DNA of 64,000 bases, from positions 84,190,117-84,254,116 of the forward strand of contig JAYGXS010000003.1 in NCBI GenBank assembly GCA_036362985.1. Direction: 5' to 3'. Below are positions 54,201-64,000 of this stretch, piece after piece; the first letter of the stretch is position 1, and each line of letters opens with the position of its first letter. The notes below the pieces were generated by a model. The model was not told the origin of the DNA. It saw nothing but the letters and a program-made list of their open reading frames with translations, and ran no database searches. The stretch comes from Ligula intestinalis. Taxonomy: Eukaryota > Platyhelminthes > Cestoda > Diphyllobothriidea > Diphyllobothriidae. The translations under genes and the position numbers were made by a program.

Positions 54201-55090
54201 TCCCCTTCGCTTAATTGTACTATCTCCGAATGTTCTCCTAGCGGATATAAGTATATGCATTCCAGTTCTCTGTCACAAGTCCACCTTCAATAAGGCACTG
54301 ATGAAAATGAGTTTCATGGTTGCAATTTCTCATAGGATTGGACAAGATGGTTTACTTTACGTTGCAAGACAGAAAATCATAGAAACAATATGTGCCTTGC
54401 TCCCCATATTACGGAATTTTGAATCCAATCCGTAATAGCACAATCAAAAAACGATAGTAAACCACGGTATCTCAAAAAAATGCTGCATGCGCATTGCCAA
54501 GACGGGTCCGGATAAATGATCTGCAAATTAAATTGTCAATGGAATCTCCAGTATGCTATCAAGGCCCACCCCATAATCCCCTTTTACTGCTATTGTTGTA
54601 GCGAGATTCTGGATGTGATTGGTGAGTTATACGCGTCTCTCGTTGAACAGTGACCAGTATATCAGCAAGACTTCTTAAGTTCAGTTAGTGGCTGCAAGCC
54701 TAGAAAACTCTTTTATTCAGCCTTGGAGTCTGTGTGATATGAACATGACAGAGAGCGACCTTTCCGAATGTGTTTCCTGAAATTTACTTGTGTTTTCGTC
54801 AGGAGCTAAACTTAAGAAAATACCACAATCCGTGTTGGCATTACTTTCAATTTAGTCATATATATGTAAACTGTTAGGGTTACTGGCAAGAAATGCCCTT
54901 GAGGACCCTATTAATGTAACGCAAACAGGGTTATTCTTACAGTTAATGTGCAGTCGGGGGGACGACATTTGATATTATGACAGAATTTTGAGTGAACTTT
55001 CATGGAAAGGAATGAAAACGGTTTTGAGCCAGAAAACTTGTTCACAGTGCTGGCAATAGGAAATCGTGTTGTAAAAGTCGGCTTTTGTCA
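51276..55090. other. No supported gene
   Basis: A/T-rich sequence. Only 52,680-52,760 is recognised, as a weak match to the array blocks at 37,860 and 22,740/23,740. Short open stretches (for example minus 53,150-53,428) have no identifiable domain. Confidence 0.4.
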
Positions 55091-55149
55091 AATAAAATCA
55101 CATCGAGTCTTCTTTTAGGGAGCTCAAGGGCGAAAGCCTTCTTCCCTCA

Positions 55150-57935
55150 ATAAAGTGACTTAAACTCTGCAATTGTGCCAGCGGAAACCTTCTCGCTCTG
55201 TAGCAGGTTCCAAGGTCACACCACGCGTTGACTTAAGAAATATTTTCGGAGGTCTAATCGAGTGCGTTCGTTTGTGACCTTGTAAGGATGGCCACGCAGA
55301 TGAGTAGTGGTGGCTAATAGGAAGAAATCCTCCAATTTCAAAGAGGAATTGTGGCCCTGAATTATTTGGAAAGTTCCATAGCAGGCTGCAATGAACGTTC
55401 CTGTAAGACAAAGGAAAAAGGTCAAGTTTGATCAATCTCTCCTGATATGGTGAGTCCCTGAGACCATCGACCATCTTTGTCGCCCTGCGTTGCACTAGTT
55501 CAAGAAGGTCCATATAATTCTTTAACCACATTGTCCAAACTGGGATTCCGTATTCAAGATGTGGTCTCACAAAGGCGCCAAATATTTTTCCGAAAAGTTC
55601 AGGTGGAAAGATTTTGAATGCTTGTCTGATCCAGTGCAGGGTACAAGTTGCCTTCTGGACGGACTTTTACAGGGCTTTGGTGGCATCAAGTTCGCGGTTG
55701 TCCATATACCCAAATCTTTGTGCGTATCAACCTATTTTAATGCAGTACCATTGACAAAATAACTGTCTTTCGGCGACACTTTTCGCCCCAGGCAAATGGG
55801 TAAAACAAGACAATTGGATACATTAAAGGTAAGAAGCCACGTGGACGACCAGATAACCAGTTTATCGATGGTAGACTGTAATCTCTTTGTGTCGTCGGCG
55901 CACCTAATTTCAGCCCATATTTTTATGTCATCCGCAAACATGACAGCTGCGCAATCAAGCTCATTGAGGCAGTCGTTTACATAAATCAGGAATAGCAGCG
56001 GACCCAAAATTGAGCCTTGTGGTACACCACTCTCGACCTTTGTCCATTCTGAGGTTGAGTTTCCGACAACGACACTCTGTTCTCTGAGGGACAAGAAACT
56101 GCTGACCCATTTCTAATTTTTCCTTGAATTCCCACGTCCCAAATCTTCTGTAGAAGAAGCCTGTGTGGTACACAATCGAAGGCTTTTTGAAGTCTAAAAC
56201 TATGACATCAATCGGATAGCCTTTATCTGCGGCCTTTGTCCACTTCTCCTGTGGGAAAAGAGCACTCTTGAGGCAAGAGCATCATGGGCGAAAGCCGTGC
56301 TGTCCATCACATAGTATCTTGTGGCGTTCGAGAAAATACGTTAAATGCATCTTAATAATGCACTCCATTACTTTAGACGCGATGCAAGTTAGACTGACAG
56401 GATGGTAATTTGCGCAATCAAGTCGTGAACCTCCCTTATAGATCGGGGTGACGTTTGCCCACTTCCATTCTTCTGGGAGTTCGCCTTCGTCAAAAGATTT
56501 CTAGAAGATGGCAGCCAGGGGTTTGCATAGTTTGTTAGCTAATTCTCTTAGTGATAGTGCAGGAATTTTGTCCAGCCCAGGTGACTTGGCAGGCTTAAGT
56601 TGGAGTAATTCGGCCCTGACAGTGTTGTGTGAAAACTCCAGGTCCTCTATTTGGGGCAATGAGGAAGAGGGTAAGGGTGCAGTTATCGGTCAATGAGCGG
56701 ACGTACCATCAGCAAAAGTTGAAGGTTTTCGGGTGTAGACGGATTCAAAGAAATCGGAGGAGAGGGAGGCTTTAATCCGGTCTCCGGTCGCCAGTTGTCC
56801 ATCGGCTGATCTCAGGGCATAGATGAGTTCCTTAGATCTCTTCGTGATTTGTATGTAGCCGTACAGTATCTTGGGGTGTTCCAACGACTTTTGTAATATG
56901 TTCTACTCGTATTTCTTGCGCAGTTTGGTAGATTTGCTTTTACAAATGTTACGTTGTTGCTTATAATCCCGTAAGAGTTCATCGGTGCCGGTCAATCTGT
57001 AGCACCTCCAAAAGCGGTTTCTCTTTTTGAAAGCGGCCTGCAAGTTTGCGTTTATCCACTTCAGGCGATTTTAACTTGTCCTTCTTCTGAAGGGACAGTT
57101 GAGACAAACAGTTCTTTTCAACGTCGAGCTAAAGGTCATCTACTGTTCATTTGCCCCACCTTGGATATCTGCTTCCCATGATACCTCAGACATTTCTCTT
57201 CTCATAAATGGGTAGTCGCCCTTCCAAATGTTACTTTCCCATGTGTTGGAGAAATAGGGTTTGGAGAACAGCGAATACTCGAAATACAGCATAATATGGT
57301 TACTAGACCCTAATGGGGGTCGATCCTGCAGTTCAATCACAGTTTCCTCCTCTCGGGTAAAGATAAGGTCGATTCAGTTTAACTGTTGTCCTTTCCTAGC
57401 CCGAGTTCCAAACGCGACGATTTGGCAGAGCAGTTTGTCTGTGGCCCATTGTAGTAATTTGTGATTGAAGTTGTCTGGAAGACCCTGTGCAGTCCATGTC
57501 TGCCAATCAGCACCAGGAGCGTTAAAGTCCCCAACGATGAGGATGTCTTTTTTCTCACTAACCTTTTACAATTCTGCTATGAGGATAGTGTCTGAGTCAG
57601 GAGTCTGGTTTGGCGGGCGGTATTTCACCGAAAGCGTCAGTGGTCTTGCATAATTTGCATATATGGTAATATTTAGCATTTCCACATCTTGTGCTGGGAG
57701 CGGTACTTCAGCCATGGCTGTCAGCTTGCAAGTGACATAGACTATAAGCCCTTCTCCCCTAGTTGTTCTGTCTTTCCTGAAAAGCTGATATCCTCTAAGT
57801 GATACTTCAGAATCAGAGATATCTTTCGAAAACCAGGTTTCAGTTTAAGCCATGATGTCTGGTTTCACCTCATCGACCAAGTTCTTTAGTTCGTCCAGCT
57901 TGTTAAACAAGCTTTGTACAGTTGCGGTTAGGATC
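55150..57935 (-). pseudogene. CR1/jockey-like ORF2 (endonuclease and reverse transcriptase)
   Basis: The endonuclease starts near 57,930 with LTATVQSLFNKLDELKNL, then TETWFSKDISDSEVSLRGY and KKDILIVGDFNAPGADWQTW (about 57,530). RT shows VESGVPQGSILGPLLFLIY, AVMFADDIKIWAE (catalytic FADD, about 55,940) and the thumb end RPHLEYGIPVW (about 55,565). Frameshifts and stops break it into at least six pieces, so no full protein is made. Confidence 0.78.
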
Positions 57936-57936
57936 T

Positions 57937-59430
57937 TTAGGGATAGTTTACTCCGTGAGGCCCAACCCTCATCGTGACAGGTTTTGGCCAGAGCAAGGGC
58001 TCCATGACTTGTATTATTTGACCATCGTTTATTTTCAGGCCCTTTGCCCCGCTTTCGATCCTCTCTCTCAAATCTGTCCTTAGTTTCCTCAAATTCATCT
58101 GCTCCCTTGGCTCGTACTCTGGCTGAAAAAACACTTGCTTGTGCGAATTTCGTAAGGCCGTTTTTCCTTTTAGCAGTTTTGATGCCAAGCCTTCGCTATC
58201 AAAGATGACTTGGAGAGGCCTTAGGTTTGTTTGTAGGTCGCGGCCTGGGTCTGCTTTACCCAGACGGAAGGCTTTATTTACGGTAAAGATTTCCCCATCC
58301 TTTAGGACAGCGCTGACGTATTCGTGTATTCGCTCATAGTCATGTGCAACTCGTTCCGCTGTACTGTCAAACGTGGACTCAGGAGCACCCTGTATGAGAA
58401 TGTTGTTTTTTTCGATTTATGGACGACTTCTGTAATACCTCACCTGTAGTTCCGTTTGACTCGTCTTGAATAACTATGCACTTTTGGCGGTCAATGGAAA
58501 CCCTTAATATATTTCCAGCCCTGCTGCCATCGAAAGACCCCGAGGTATTGTTAGGAATATCGTTTGACTTTGTGTTCCCGTTACCGTCACCAGAGAAAAG
58601 CTTCTTTTGGATGCTAGGATGGCACTGATAAGGTCTGGTTTCGTGCTGCCCCCTTCTACATTTGTGGTTTTCTTCAGTGATTTGTATGCAGCCTTAGCAT
58701 ACCAACTACCTCGTATTTGCTGGTTATCTGTGCCCGAACAGACCTTACTAGAAAGTGGAGTTGTAGAAACTCCTTCTCTGGTTTGAGCATGTTGATTGGT
58801 AGGTGTGTTGTTTCGCGCAGTATCGAGAGGATTTGAGGTGAAAGCTACCAATTTCGCGGCCCGGGTTGACAGTGTCTGTTCAACTTCCACAGTAGATGCC
58901 TGGTCCTGAGATTTTGCAATTACTCTCCTCTGCTGGCTACTCGTTTGGCTGGTGCTTAAGCTCGGCCCACTTATATAAGCCCTGGTGCTTAGTTGGTCTT
59001 TTGGGAGCCCGAGAGCGCTTCTTCGTTCTCTGAGAGGCCTGTGGGTTGACCGTTTCCCCTGTCCATTGCGGACTACCAACTCAGTCAACCACCCTGGCTG
59101 CCTAAGCATTTTGTGCGTAGACGCTTCGACGAGGGATGCTGCTTCTCCGTACGTTAGGTTCCCTCCCACAATTTCACGCATCGCCAGTTTCTCCTCGTGA
59201 GGGTGAAATCGAGAAAATTTCTGCAGCTCCTCCATCTCCAATCTAAGACTATTAACCACCTTCTCAAGGTTCGTAACTTTGTTGAGAAGGGTAAAATATG
59301 ATATGCAGGCTTCATCTTTATGAGTTTCATCCTTTAAACTTTTAAGAATTTTACTTTGCTTGGCAGGAGGACATTTCAATAAATTTCTAGATCGATTTTC
59401 TGTAGATAGTAAGGGAACTTGGAAACTGCG
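57937..59430 (-). pseudogene. LINE ORF1-like protein
   Basis: An open stretch (58,504 to about 59,430) carries a leucine-rich coiled coil (LLNKVTNLEKVVNSLRLEME), then a Ser/Thr-rich region. After a break near 58,430-58,500, the C-terminal part continues with AFRLGKADPGRDLQTNL and PLQVIFDSEGLASKLL, resembling an RNA-binding C-terminal domain of LINE ORF1 proteins. ORF1 proteins coat the element RNA. The open frame upstream of 59,430 runs into the tRNA-like sequence and is probably not native. Confidence 0.6.
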
Positions 59431-59438
59431 CCTGCGTT

Positions 59439-59512
59439 CCGTGATGGCGAAGTGAAGTAGGCGCTCGGCTTCTACGTGAGGGGTCCAGAGTTCTAATCCG
59501 TTGCGATGATGT
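59439..59512 (+). repeat. tRNA-like SINE head, degraded
   Basis: A-box-like TGGCGAAGTGAAGTAGG and a B-box-like AGTTCTAATCC lie at tRNA spacing with GCGCTCGGCTTCT between them. The B box has two mismatches. It abuts the 5' end of the LINE at 55.1-59.4 kb. Confidence 0.4.
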
Positions 59513-59686
59513 CGGGATTTCGAATGCATGCACTGGCGAACATTCCTCCCCGTCTTGCAAAGCTGTATCGCGCATAATTTCAATTGTTTCTGTCACCATG
59601 TTTTCACAACGGACCGTTAATAAATCAAATATAAAAGTCGATTGCTTTTGATTTTTTAATAACCAATTTTGATTATTCTCATCCAT

Positions 59687-59760
59687 GTCTGTGTGACGAA
59701 GTTGGTTAGACGCTCGACTTCTGTAAGAGGTGTCCCTGGTTCGAGTCCGACATGTGGCAG
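59687..59760 (+). repeat. tRNA-like SINE head
   Basis: An A box TGACGAAGTTGG (59,694-59,705) and a perfect B box GGTTCGAGTCC (59,738-59,748) are spaced as in a tRNA gene, with CGCTCGACTTCT between. The anticodon arm and acceptor stem do not look fully paired, so I call a tRNA-derived SINE, with a body probably extending to about 59,930. Confidence 0.55.
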
Positions 59761-59934
59761 CCCTTTTTCTTTCTGGTTAAGGGATTTTGACAGTTCGAGT
59801 CCAGGTGACGACAGACAGTTTTCTGACCCCTGCATATCTGGATCGCTAAAGCTTACAGATGTCATGCTCCTAGTGACCGTGTGTGAAGACATTTACGTAT
59901 AAGTCGACAAGACTAGGAAGATAAGTGAGATACT

Positions 59935-60766
59935 CCACAAAAACACTTATTTATGCGATACCTTTCAGACGAGAGTGTAACGAATAATTATGTAAACAAG
60001 AACGAATCAGCCTTTGTAGAAGTTCTCGCTGTATCGTTCGGTATTGGAATAGTCTGCTCGTGGTAGGAAGCAGTAGAAACTGAGAAGGACGCAATCCTTT
60101 GAAACCGAAAGTTTGCAGGAGCAGCTAGGTCCTGTTAGAGATTGCTGGGGAAGGTGAGGTTGATCAGATGAAGTAAATTGTTAGTCCTTGCAGTCTGTAA
60201 ATGCGATTTGTAGCCCTAATTCCCGACGATATCACCGAAGATGTTTGACTGACCAAAATAATTCTATCCATTTTCTATCAGAACCTAAGTAGTTTTGTTC
60301 CAAGAAATTACCACAAAGTTAACTCTACATGTCAACGTCAGTTATGAACAGTTGACCAAGAACTCGCATCTTGCGAATAATAATGCTCCGTTGAGTTCCC
60401 CATACACTCCAGCCTCCGTAAGTATATTCAATAGAAAGTATTTTCAGGAACACGTTGCATAAATATAGAGAACCGCTGTAGACATCGAACAGATAACAGT
60501 CCGAAAAAAGATAATCACAGGATGAAATGAGTATACGTAGACACCGGTAGCTTTATCCAGTAGGCGTTGGAACATCAGAAAAGTATTGGCAAAAACAAAG
60601 GAACCGGTATAGCCAGCACAGGATTTTCAGCCGTCCACCATCAATCATGTCCAAGTGCAAGAATTGAACACCTGTCCTTTAAACCTGGGATCTCTAGCCA
60701 ATGACTCAATGGTCATGAGCCCATCGTTCTGTCTTTTTTATTGGTTAATATTAATGTTAAGGAGTT
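59935..60766. other. No supported gene; possible SINE relic near 60,640-60,725
   Basis: No coding is seen. The minus strand near 60,720-60,640 reads TGAGTCATTGGCTAGAG then GTGTTCAATTCTTGC, a weak A-box/B-box pair. TTATTGCTGAGGAGAG just beyond belongs to the next LTR. Confidence 0.3.
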
Positions 60767-61193
60767 TATCGCAGGGGGTTAAGTGAATTAAACCCAGCAA
60801 CTACAATTTTCAGACCATGGTTACTTATTGCTGAGGAGAGAAGTCTTTAAAGGCCAGAGTAGATGGAAGAGTTTATTTTGTACACAACGGAATAGGAGAA
60901 TAGATTGACCTGGGAGAGATACGTCCGATCAGTAGGTTGACCGGGCCCAAGTGAGGTCTTACAGTAGTCGGGCCAGAGGACAGATAGAAGGGGACCTTTC
61001 ATTGGGTAGGTCGGCCTGAAGATTTTGGGCAGAGAGGCAAATTGCGTCGGGCACGCGTGCAAGCTCCTCATTCGTCGCCTCATAGATGCGAGAACTATGA
61101 TTGGCTGATCAAGACGTCGAAAAAAGCAGATCGGTGAGCGTTTGGGAAAGTGCACTTCGACGCGAGCTAGTCAGGCAGGCACGACCCGCTACA
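60767..61193 (-). repeat. 3' LTR of TRIM-like element
   Basis: A 427-bp repeat, near-identical to 61,946-62,372. The identical open stretches seen in both (60,847-61,155 and 62,026-62,334) are LTR text, not genes. Confidence 0.88.
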
Positions 61194-61205
61194 GTACTCC
61201 CCCCG
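61194..61205 (-). promoter_or_regulatory. Polypurine tract
   Basis: The minus strand reads CCGGGGGGAGTAC directly before the LTR TGTAGCG, where plus-strand priming occurs in LTR elements. Confidence 0.55.
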
Positions 61206-61639
61206 GAGACCGTAACGAGATAACTGAAAGAATCCGAGTGCAGGAAGAATAGTTAAGTTAAGTGTGAGAGATATGTACCAAGATGAGGTTGCGAGAGGCG
61301 GGTTAGTGCCGCCAGTGCCGCTTGGGAGGAGGAAAGGTCATCTCGCGTCCGCTTGTGCAACTGGGTCTGCGGTAGGAGGAAATTTCGCGTTTACGCGTGC
61401 ATCGGCATGTCGTAGGAGATTGGGCATCTCAACTACGTGATAGGGAGCCTGGTTGGCCGGGTTGAACTTCCACAGCAAATCAGCATGCCGTATCCGTATG
61501 AGTTCAACCAGAAGAATCGTTGGCAGTAAAAGGAAGGGTGGAGAATGAGAAGGAGATCTGGGTGCTGACACTCATGAGGGGACGTCTATGTTGGATTGGG
61601 AAGAAACCATGACCTGGGTTGAATGGGTTATCGGCAGTA

Positions 61640-61760
61640 AGTCGCGAATGCCAATCACCAAATACGTAGGGACATGTCCATAAATCGCCAAATACGCAGG
61701 AAACTGCATTGGGACAGGTCAGGAAGTCGGCAACTACGCAGGGAAGGCAGGCCACATCAG
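61640..61760. repeat. Short imperfect tandem repeat inside TRIM-like element
   Basis: Three related units: ACCAAATACGTAGGGAC, GCCAAATACGCAGGAA and GGCAACTACGCAGGGA, spaced about 30 and 47 bp apart. Confidence 0.5.
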
Positions 61761-61921
61761 AAGTTGTGAGCCGTTGAAGATCTCGACCTCGCTTCACGAC
61801 AGGATGTCGGTGCAGAAAGTCTGCATATCGCGGTCACATCAGATGACACAGGAGAAATTCAATTGAAGGCGAGGGGGGTTTTGATGATGATTGAGCTCAG
61901 CCAGATCAGAAGTTGAGGGTT

Positions 61922-61945
61922 CATCTCACGTCGGAAAGTCACCAA
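61922..61945 (-). promoter_or_regulatory. tRNA-Trp-like primer binding site
   Basis: The minus strand reads TTGGTGACTTTCCGACGTGA directly inside the 5' LTR. This resembles the complement of a eukaryotic tRNA-Trp 3' end (TGGTGACCCCGACGTGA), apart from a small insertion and substitutions. A Trp primer is known for the CsRn1 group of flatworm Gypsy elements. Confidence 0.55.
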
Positions 61946-62372
61946 TATCGCAGGGGGTTAAGTGAATTAAACCCAGCAACTACAATTTTCAGACCATGGT
62001 TACTTATTGCTGAGGAGAGAAGTCTTTAAAGTCCAGAGTAGATGGAAGAGTTTATTTTGTACACAACGGAATAGGAGAATAGATTGACCTGGGAGAGATA
62101 CGTCCGATCAGTAGGTTGACCGGGCCCAAGTGAGGTCTTACAGTAGTCGGGCCAGAGGACAGATAGAAGGGGACCTTTCATTGGGTAGGTCGGCCTGAAG
62201 ATTTTGGGCAGAGAGGCAAATTGCGTCGGGCACGCGTGCAAGCTCCTCATTCGTCGCCTCATAGATGCGAGAACTATGATTGGCTGATCAAGACGTCGAA
62301 AAAAGCAGATCGGTGAGCGTTTGGGAAAGTGCACTTCGACGCGAGCTAGTCAGGCAGGCACGACCCGCTACA
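61946..62372 (-). repeat. 5' LTR of TRIM-like element
   Basis: Partner of 60,767-61,193. Confidence 0.88.
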
Positions 62373-63160
62373 AGTTGCACTCACAGTGGCAAAGCGTTTA
62401 AATCAATTAAGGAAGATCATGGGTTTTAATTCGAGGTGCTCTATGCGTGCTTAAATAAAGAAGGAGGATAAGCCAAGACTTACGACTCAGGTGTCGCTTG
62501 CCTTTGCCAATTTCCAATTTTATGGAATGCCCATCTACCAAAGTACATAATTTCTTATAGCGTTTAGGATTGCTTGAGTGCACTACTAACGTAGCGTACA
62601 TTGGCATTAATCAACTTTCAAGATTTATGTAATTATTTCTTAAACGTGCATGTATCACTGCCTGCTGGCACTTTCCCGGCTCAAATGTGACTATAGTCAC
62701 ATGCTACTAAAAGAACACTTCAGCAACATGAAATGAATTCAGGTGCTTTTCTCTGCTTTCATGCATTATTTTTTAATCATATAATATTATGTTTTCTTAT
62801 ATTGTAGGAAGCCGTCACCGAAGATGAATGCGAGACATGCAGTTCACAATACACTGACCTATCAATAAATCAAACAATAAAGTGTTTAAAACTTTCTGTA
62901 CAGGTGGGGGATAAAAGGGTTAAAAATCTCCGCCCTTAGTTCTATCCTAGGTTGGGATATAGCCCCGTTTTCCACTCGCCGTAAAAGAGGGTAAACGGAG
63001 ATTGTGCTGACTGGGGATATTTAAAAACCACCTTAGAAATTGCGAGCATTGCAATTTGTGCTATGGTGGCAGTTGGAAGAATATGCTGTTTGTTTCAATA
63101 CGACAAGGATTATGGCAATAAGCAGTTCAAACTGGACCACATTCTTTCAAAAGGGCAAAG
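62373..63160. other. No supported gene
   Basis: A/T-rich. A minus-strand open stretch at 62,407-62,607 (VVHSSNPKRYKKLCTLVD) might be an exon but has no clear acceptor or domain. Confidence 0.35.
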
Positions 63161-63640
63161 TCAACACAAGCCTTGAGCAAGGGCATGATTAATATGACCT
63201 TGGAAATTCATGAGCCGTATTTGACCGTCGTGTGTAGCCAGGAGGCAGACTGCAATTGACACGCACGTAGAAGAACACATGTGAGGTTCAGCTTCGCAGC
63301 AGCCGCACTGAACAGAGTCTATATGGGTTTGAAGGCGCATGCTAGTTTGAGCGATTATCGATTTTTCTAAATTCCCGGAGGAAACGCGAAAATAGCCTTT
63401 AAACTTGAACCCTGATAACAGGCCGTTATTCCAGCGTTTAAAGGGTTTCTTTATTTTTTTTCTCATCTCGTGGTGCAATCACTGTTAGATGGGAGGAAAC
63501 AAATTATGAAATCAAGGATAGTTATAAAGGAAACAACCCCACTTTCACTGGTGGCAAAAAAATGCTTCTGTGAGATGTGCCGAATGCAGGTGGCAGGTGT
63601 TGACGACAAAAACACACCTAGCAATTTCAAAAATGTTGAA
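63161..63640 (-). CDS. Possible WD-repeat-like gene fragment
   Basis: Two adjacent minus-strand segments look like beta-propeller blades. One (about 63,610-63,520) reads STPATCIRHISQKHFFATSE then GVVSF, preceded by an AG. The other (about 63,465-63,161) follows acceptor CCATCTAACAG and contains THIDSVQCGCC and VCLLATHDGQIRLMNF, ending at a stop. The H...DG.IRL pattern fits a WD40 blade, with Met for the Trp. Exon joins are not resolved. It could be an exon pair of a gene running off the right edge, or a relic. Confidence 0.33.
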
Positions 63641-64000
63641 AATCGGCCGAACAAGAAGATTTAGGTCATATGAACTTTGGACACGAGCATTTTAAAAAGC
63701 CAATGTACGCGAATCTAGTTATGAAGTTAACTGTGATCATGCCCAAAGCGTCTTCGGAAAAATAAAAAAGCACTTTTGTTTTGCAGCTGGGATATTAAAA
63801 CGCATTATCGCCTCTCACTAGATTTTGTTAACATTCGGGTGTTTTTGTCTCGATAGCTGCATAGGTCGTTTTGTGATTTTATGTACTTTCAATATTCTTA
63901 ACCCACACGCAGTAGAAGCACACCTTTAGCCTGCAACAAACGAGACGAAGGTGCCTGTGCCGCTTCAATTCGGAGTTGGATTGAGAGGCGAGAGAATCAT

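Larger units (their letters stand above)
55100..59430 (-). mobile_element. Degenerate CR1/jockey-like LINE, near full length
   Basis: In minus-strand order the region contains an ORF1-like protein with a coiled coil, an endonuclease and a reverse transcriptase, each in pieces. The end points are approximate. No target duplication was recognised. It is a different, better preserved copy than the relic at 11.5-14.4 kb. Confidence 0.78.
60767..62372 (-). mobile_element. Non-autonomous LTR element (TRIM-like)
   Basis: A 1,606-bp element with two 427-bp direct repeats that differ at one visible base (AAAGGCC versus AAAGTCC). The 4-bp target duplication is AGTT (60,763-60,766 and 62,373-62,376). 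Read on the minus strand it begins TGTAGCGGGTCG. The internal 752 bp has a tRNA-Trp-like primer site and a polypurine tract but no gag, RT or integrase motif. It must rely on another element's proteins. The young look suggests recent movement. Confidence 0.85.

Noticed and set aside
60847..62334. Two identical 102-codon open stretches 1,179 bp apart
   Set aside because: They are the same position in the two LTRs of the TRIM-like element, not a duplicated gene.
63470..63664. Plus-strand stretch with CFCEMCRM
   Set aside because: A CxxC pair with no histidine partners. It is antisense to the more convincing WD-like reading.
1..64000. CRISPR arrays, bacterial operons, canonical tRNA or rRNA genes
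   Set aside because: None seen. Repeats are dispersed or LTR-type, and exon structure is eukaryotic.

Overview
The window is eukaryotic, repeat-rich and intron-rich. I see no bacterial operons, ribosome binding sites, CRISPR arrays or canonical tRNA/rRNA genes. Its retroelements (an RTE-like LINE, CR1/jockey-like LINEs, Ty3/Gypsy and BEL/Pao LTR elements) look to me like those of parasitic flatworms, most likely a diphyllobothriid-type tapeworm. That assignment comes from family resemblance only; I ran no search.

The main host signal is on the minus strand. Between 71 and 44,049 there are 17 copies of an 87-nt unit (82 nt in the worn copy at the left edge). Each encodes one C2H2 zinc finger (C-x2-C-x12-H-x4-H). 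Fourteen copies are intact, with an AG acceptor, a GT donor (mostly GTACGC/GTACGT) and phase-1 boundaries on both sides. Three are dead. Joining any two units gives a five-residue linker of canonical zinc-finger length, so the units behave as interchangeable single-finger cassettes separated by introns of about 1 to 3 kb, or longer where transposons have inserted. By sequence they fall into subtypes, here called W (WTCE.CAK), E (CETC/CEIC), D (CDIC/CNIC), A (CAIC) and Y (CYIC). In gene order, from high to low coordinates, they run W*, D, D, A, Y, W, E, E, D, D, D, D*, D, A, then after a transposon-filled gap W, E, E* (asterisk = dead). Two paralogous upstream exons, S (42/45 nt) and L (253/247 nt), occur twice, at 44.3-44.7 kb and 8.9-9.3 kb, each just upstream of a W finger. 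This suggests two tandem paralogous genes, or one gene with a duplicated head. Intron segments are also shared between units, so the array grew by segmental duplication.

Mobile elements fill much of the rest. Region 0.7-8.6 kb is a three-level nest: an inverted-repeat element (R2) split by an RTE-like LINE, itself split by a Ty3/Gypsy element (2189-6485). Region 11.5-20.9 kb holds CR1/jockey-like, Gypsy gag and BEL/Pao relics. Two large foldback elements sit at 22,771-23,730 and 31,494-32,177, each with a paralogous empty site in the same window. A solo LTR lies at 24,782-25,271. A second RTE-like copy is at 40.4-43.8 kb on the plus strand. A young, apparently complete Ty3/Gypsy element with one 1,400-residue ORF and near-identical LTRs is at 46,385-51,217. 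A degenerate CR1-like LINE occupies 55.1-59.4 kb with two tRNA-like SINE heads beside it. A short LTR element with no recognisable coding and a tRNA-Trp-like primer site is at 60,767-62,372. Near the right edge (63.2-63.7 kb) a weak WD-repeat-like coding signal may be the edge of another gene.
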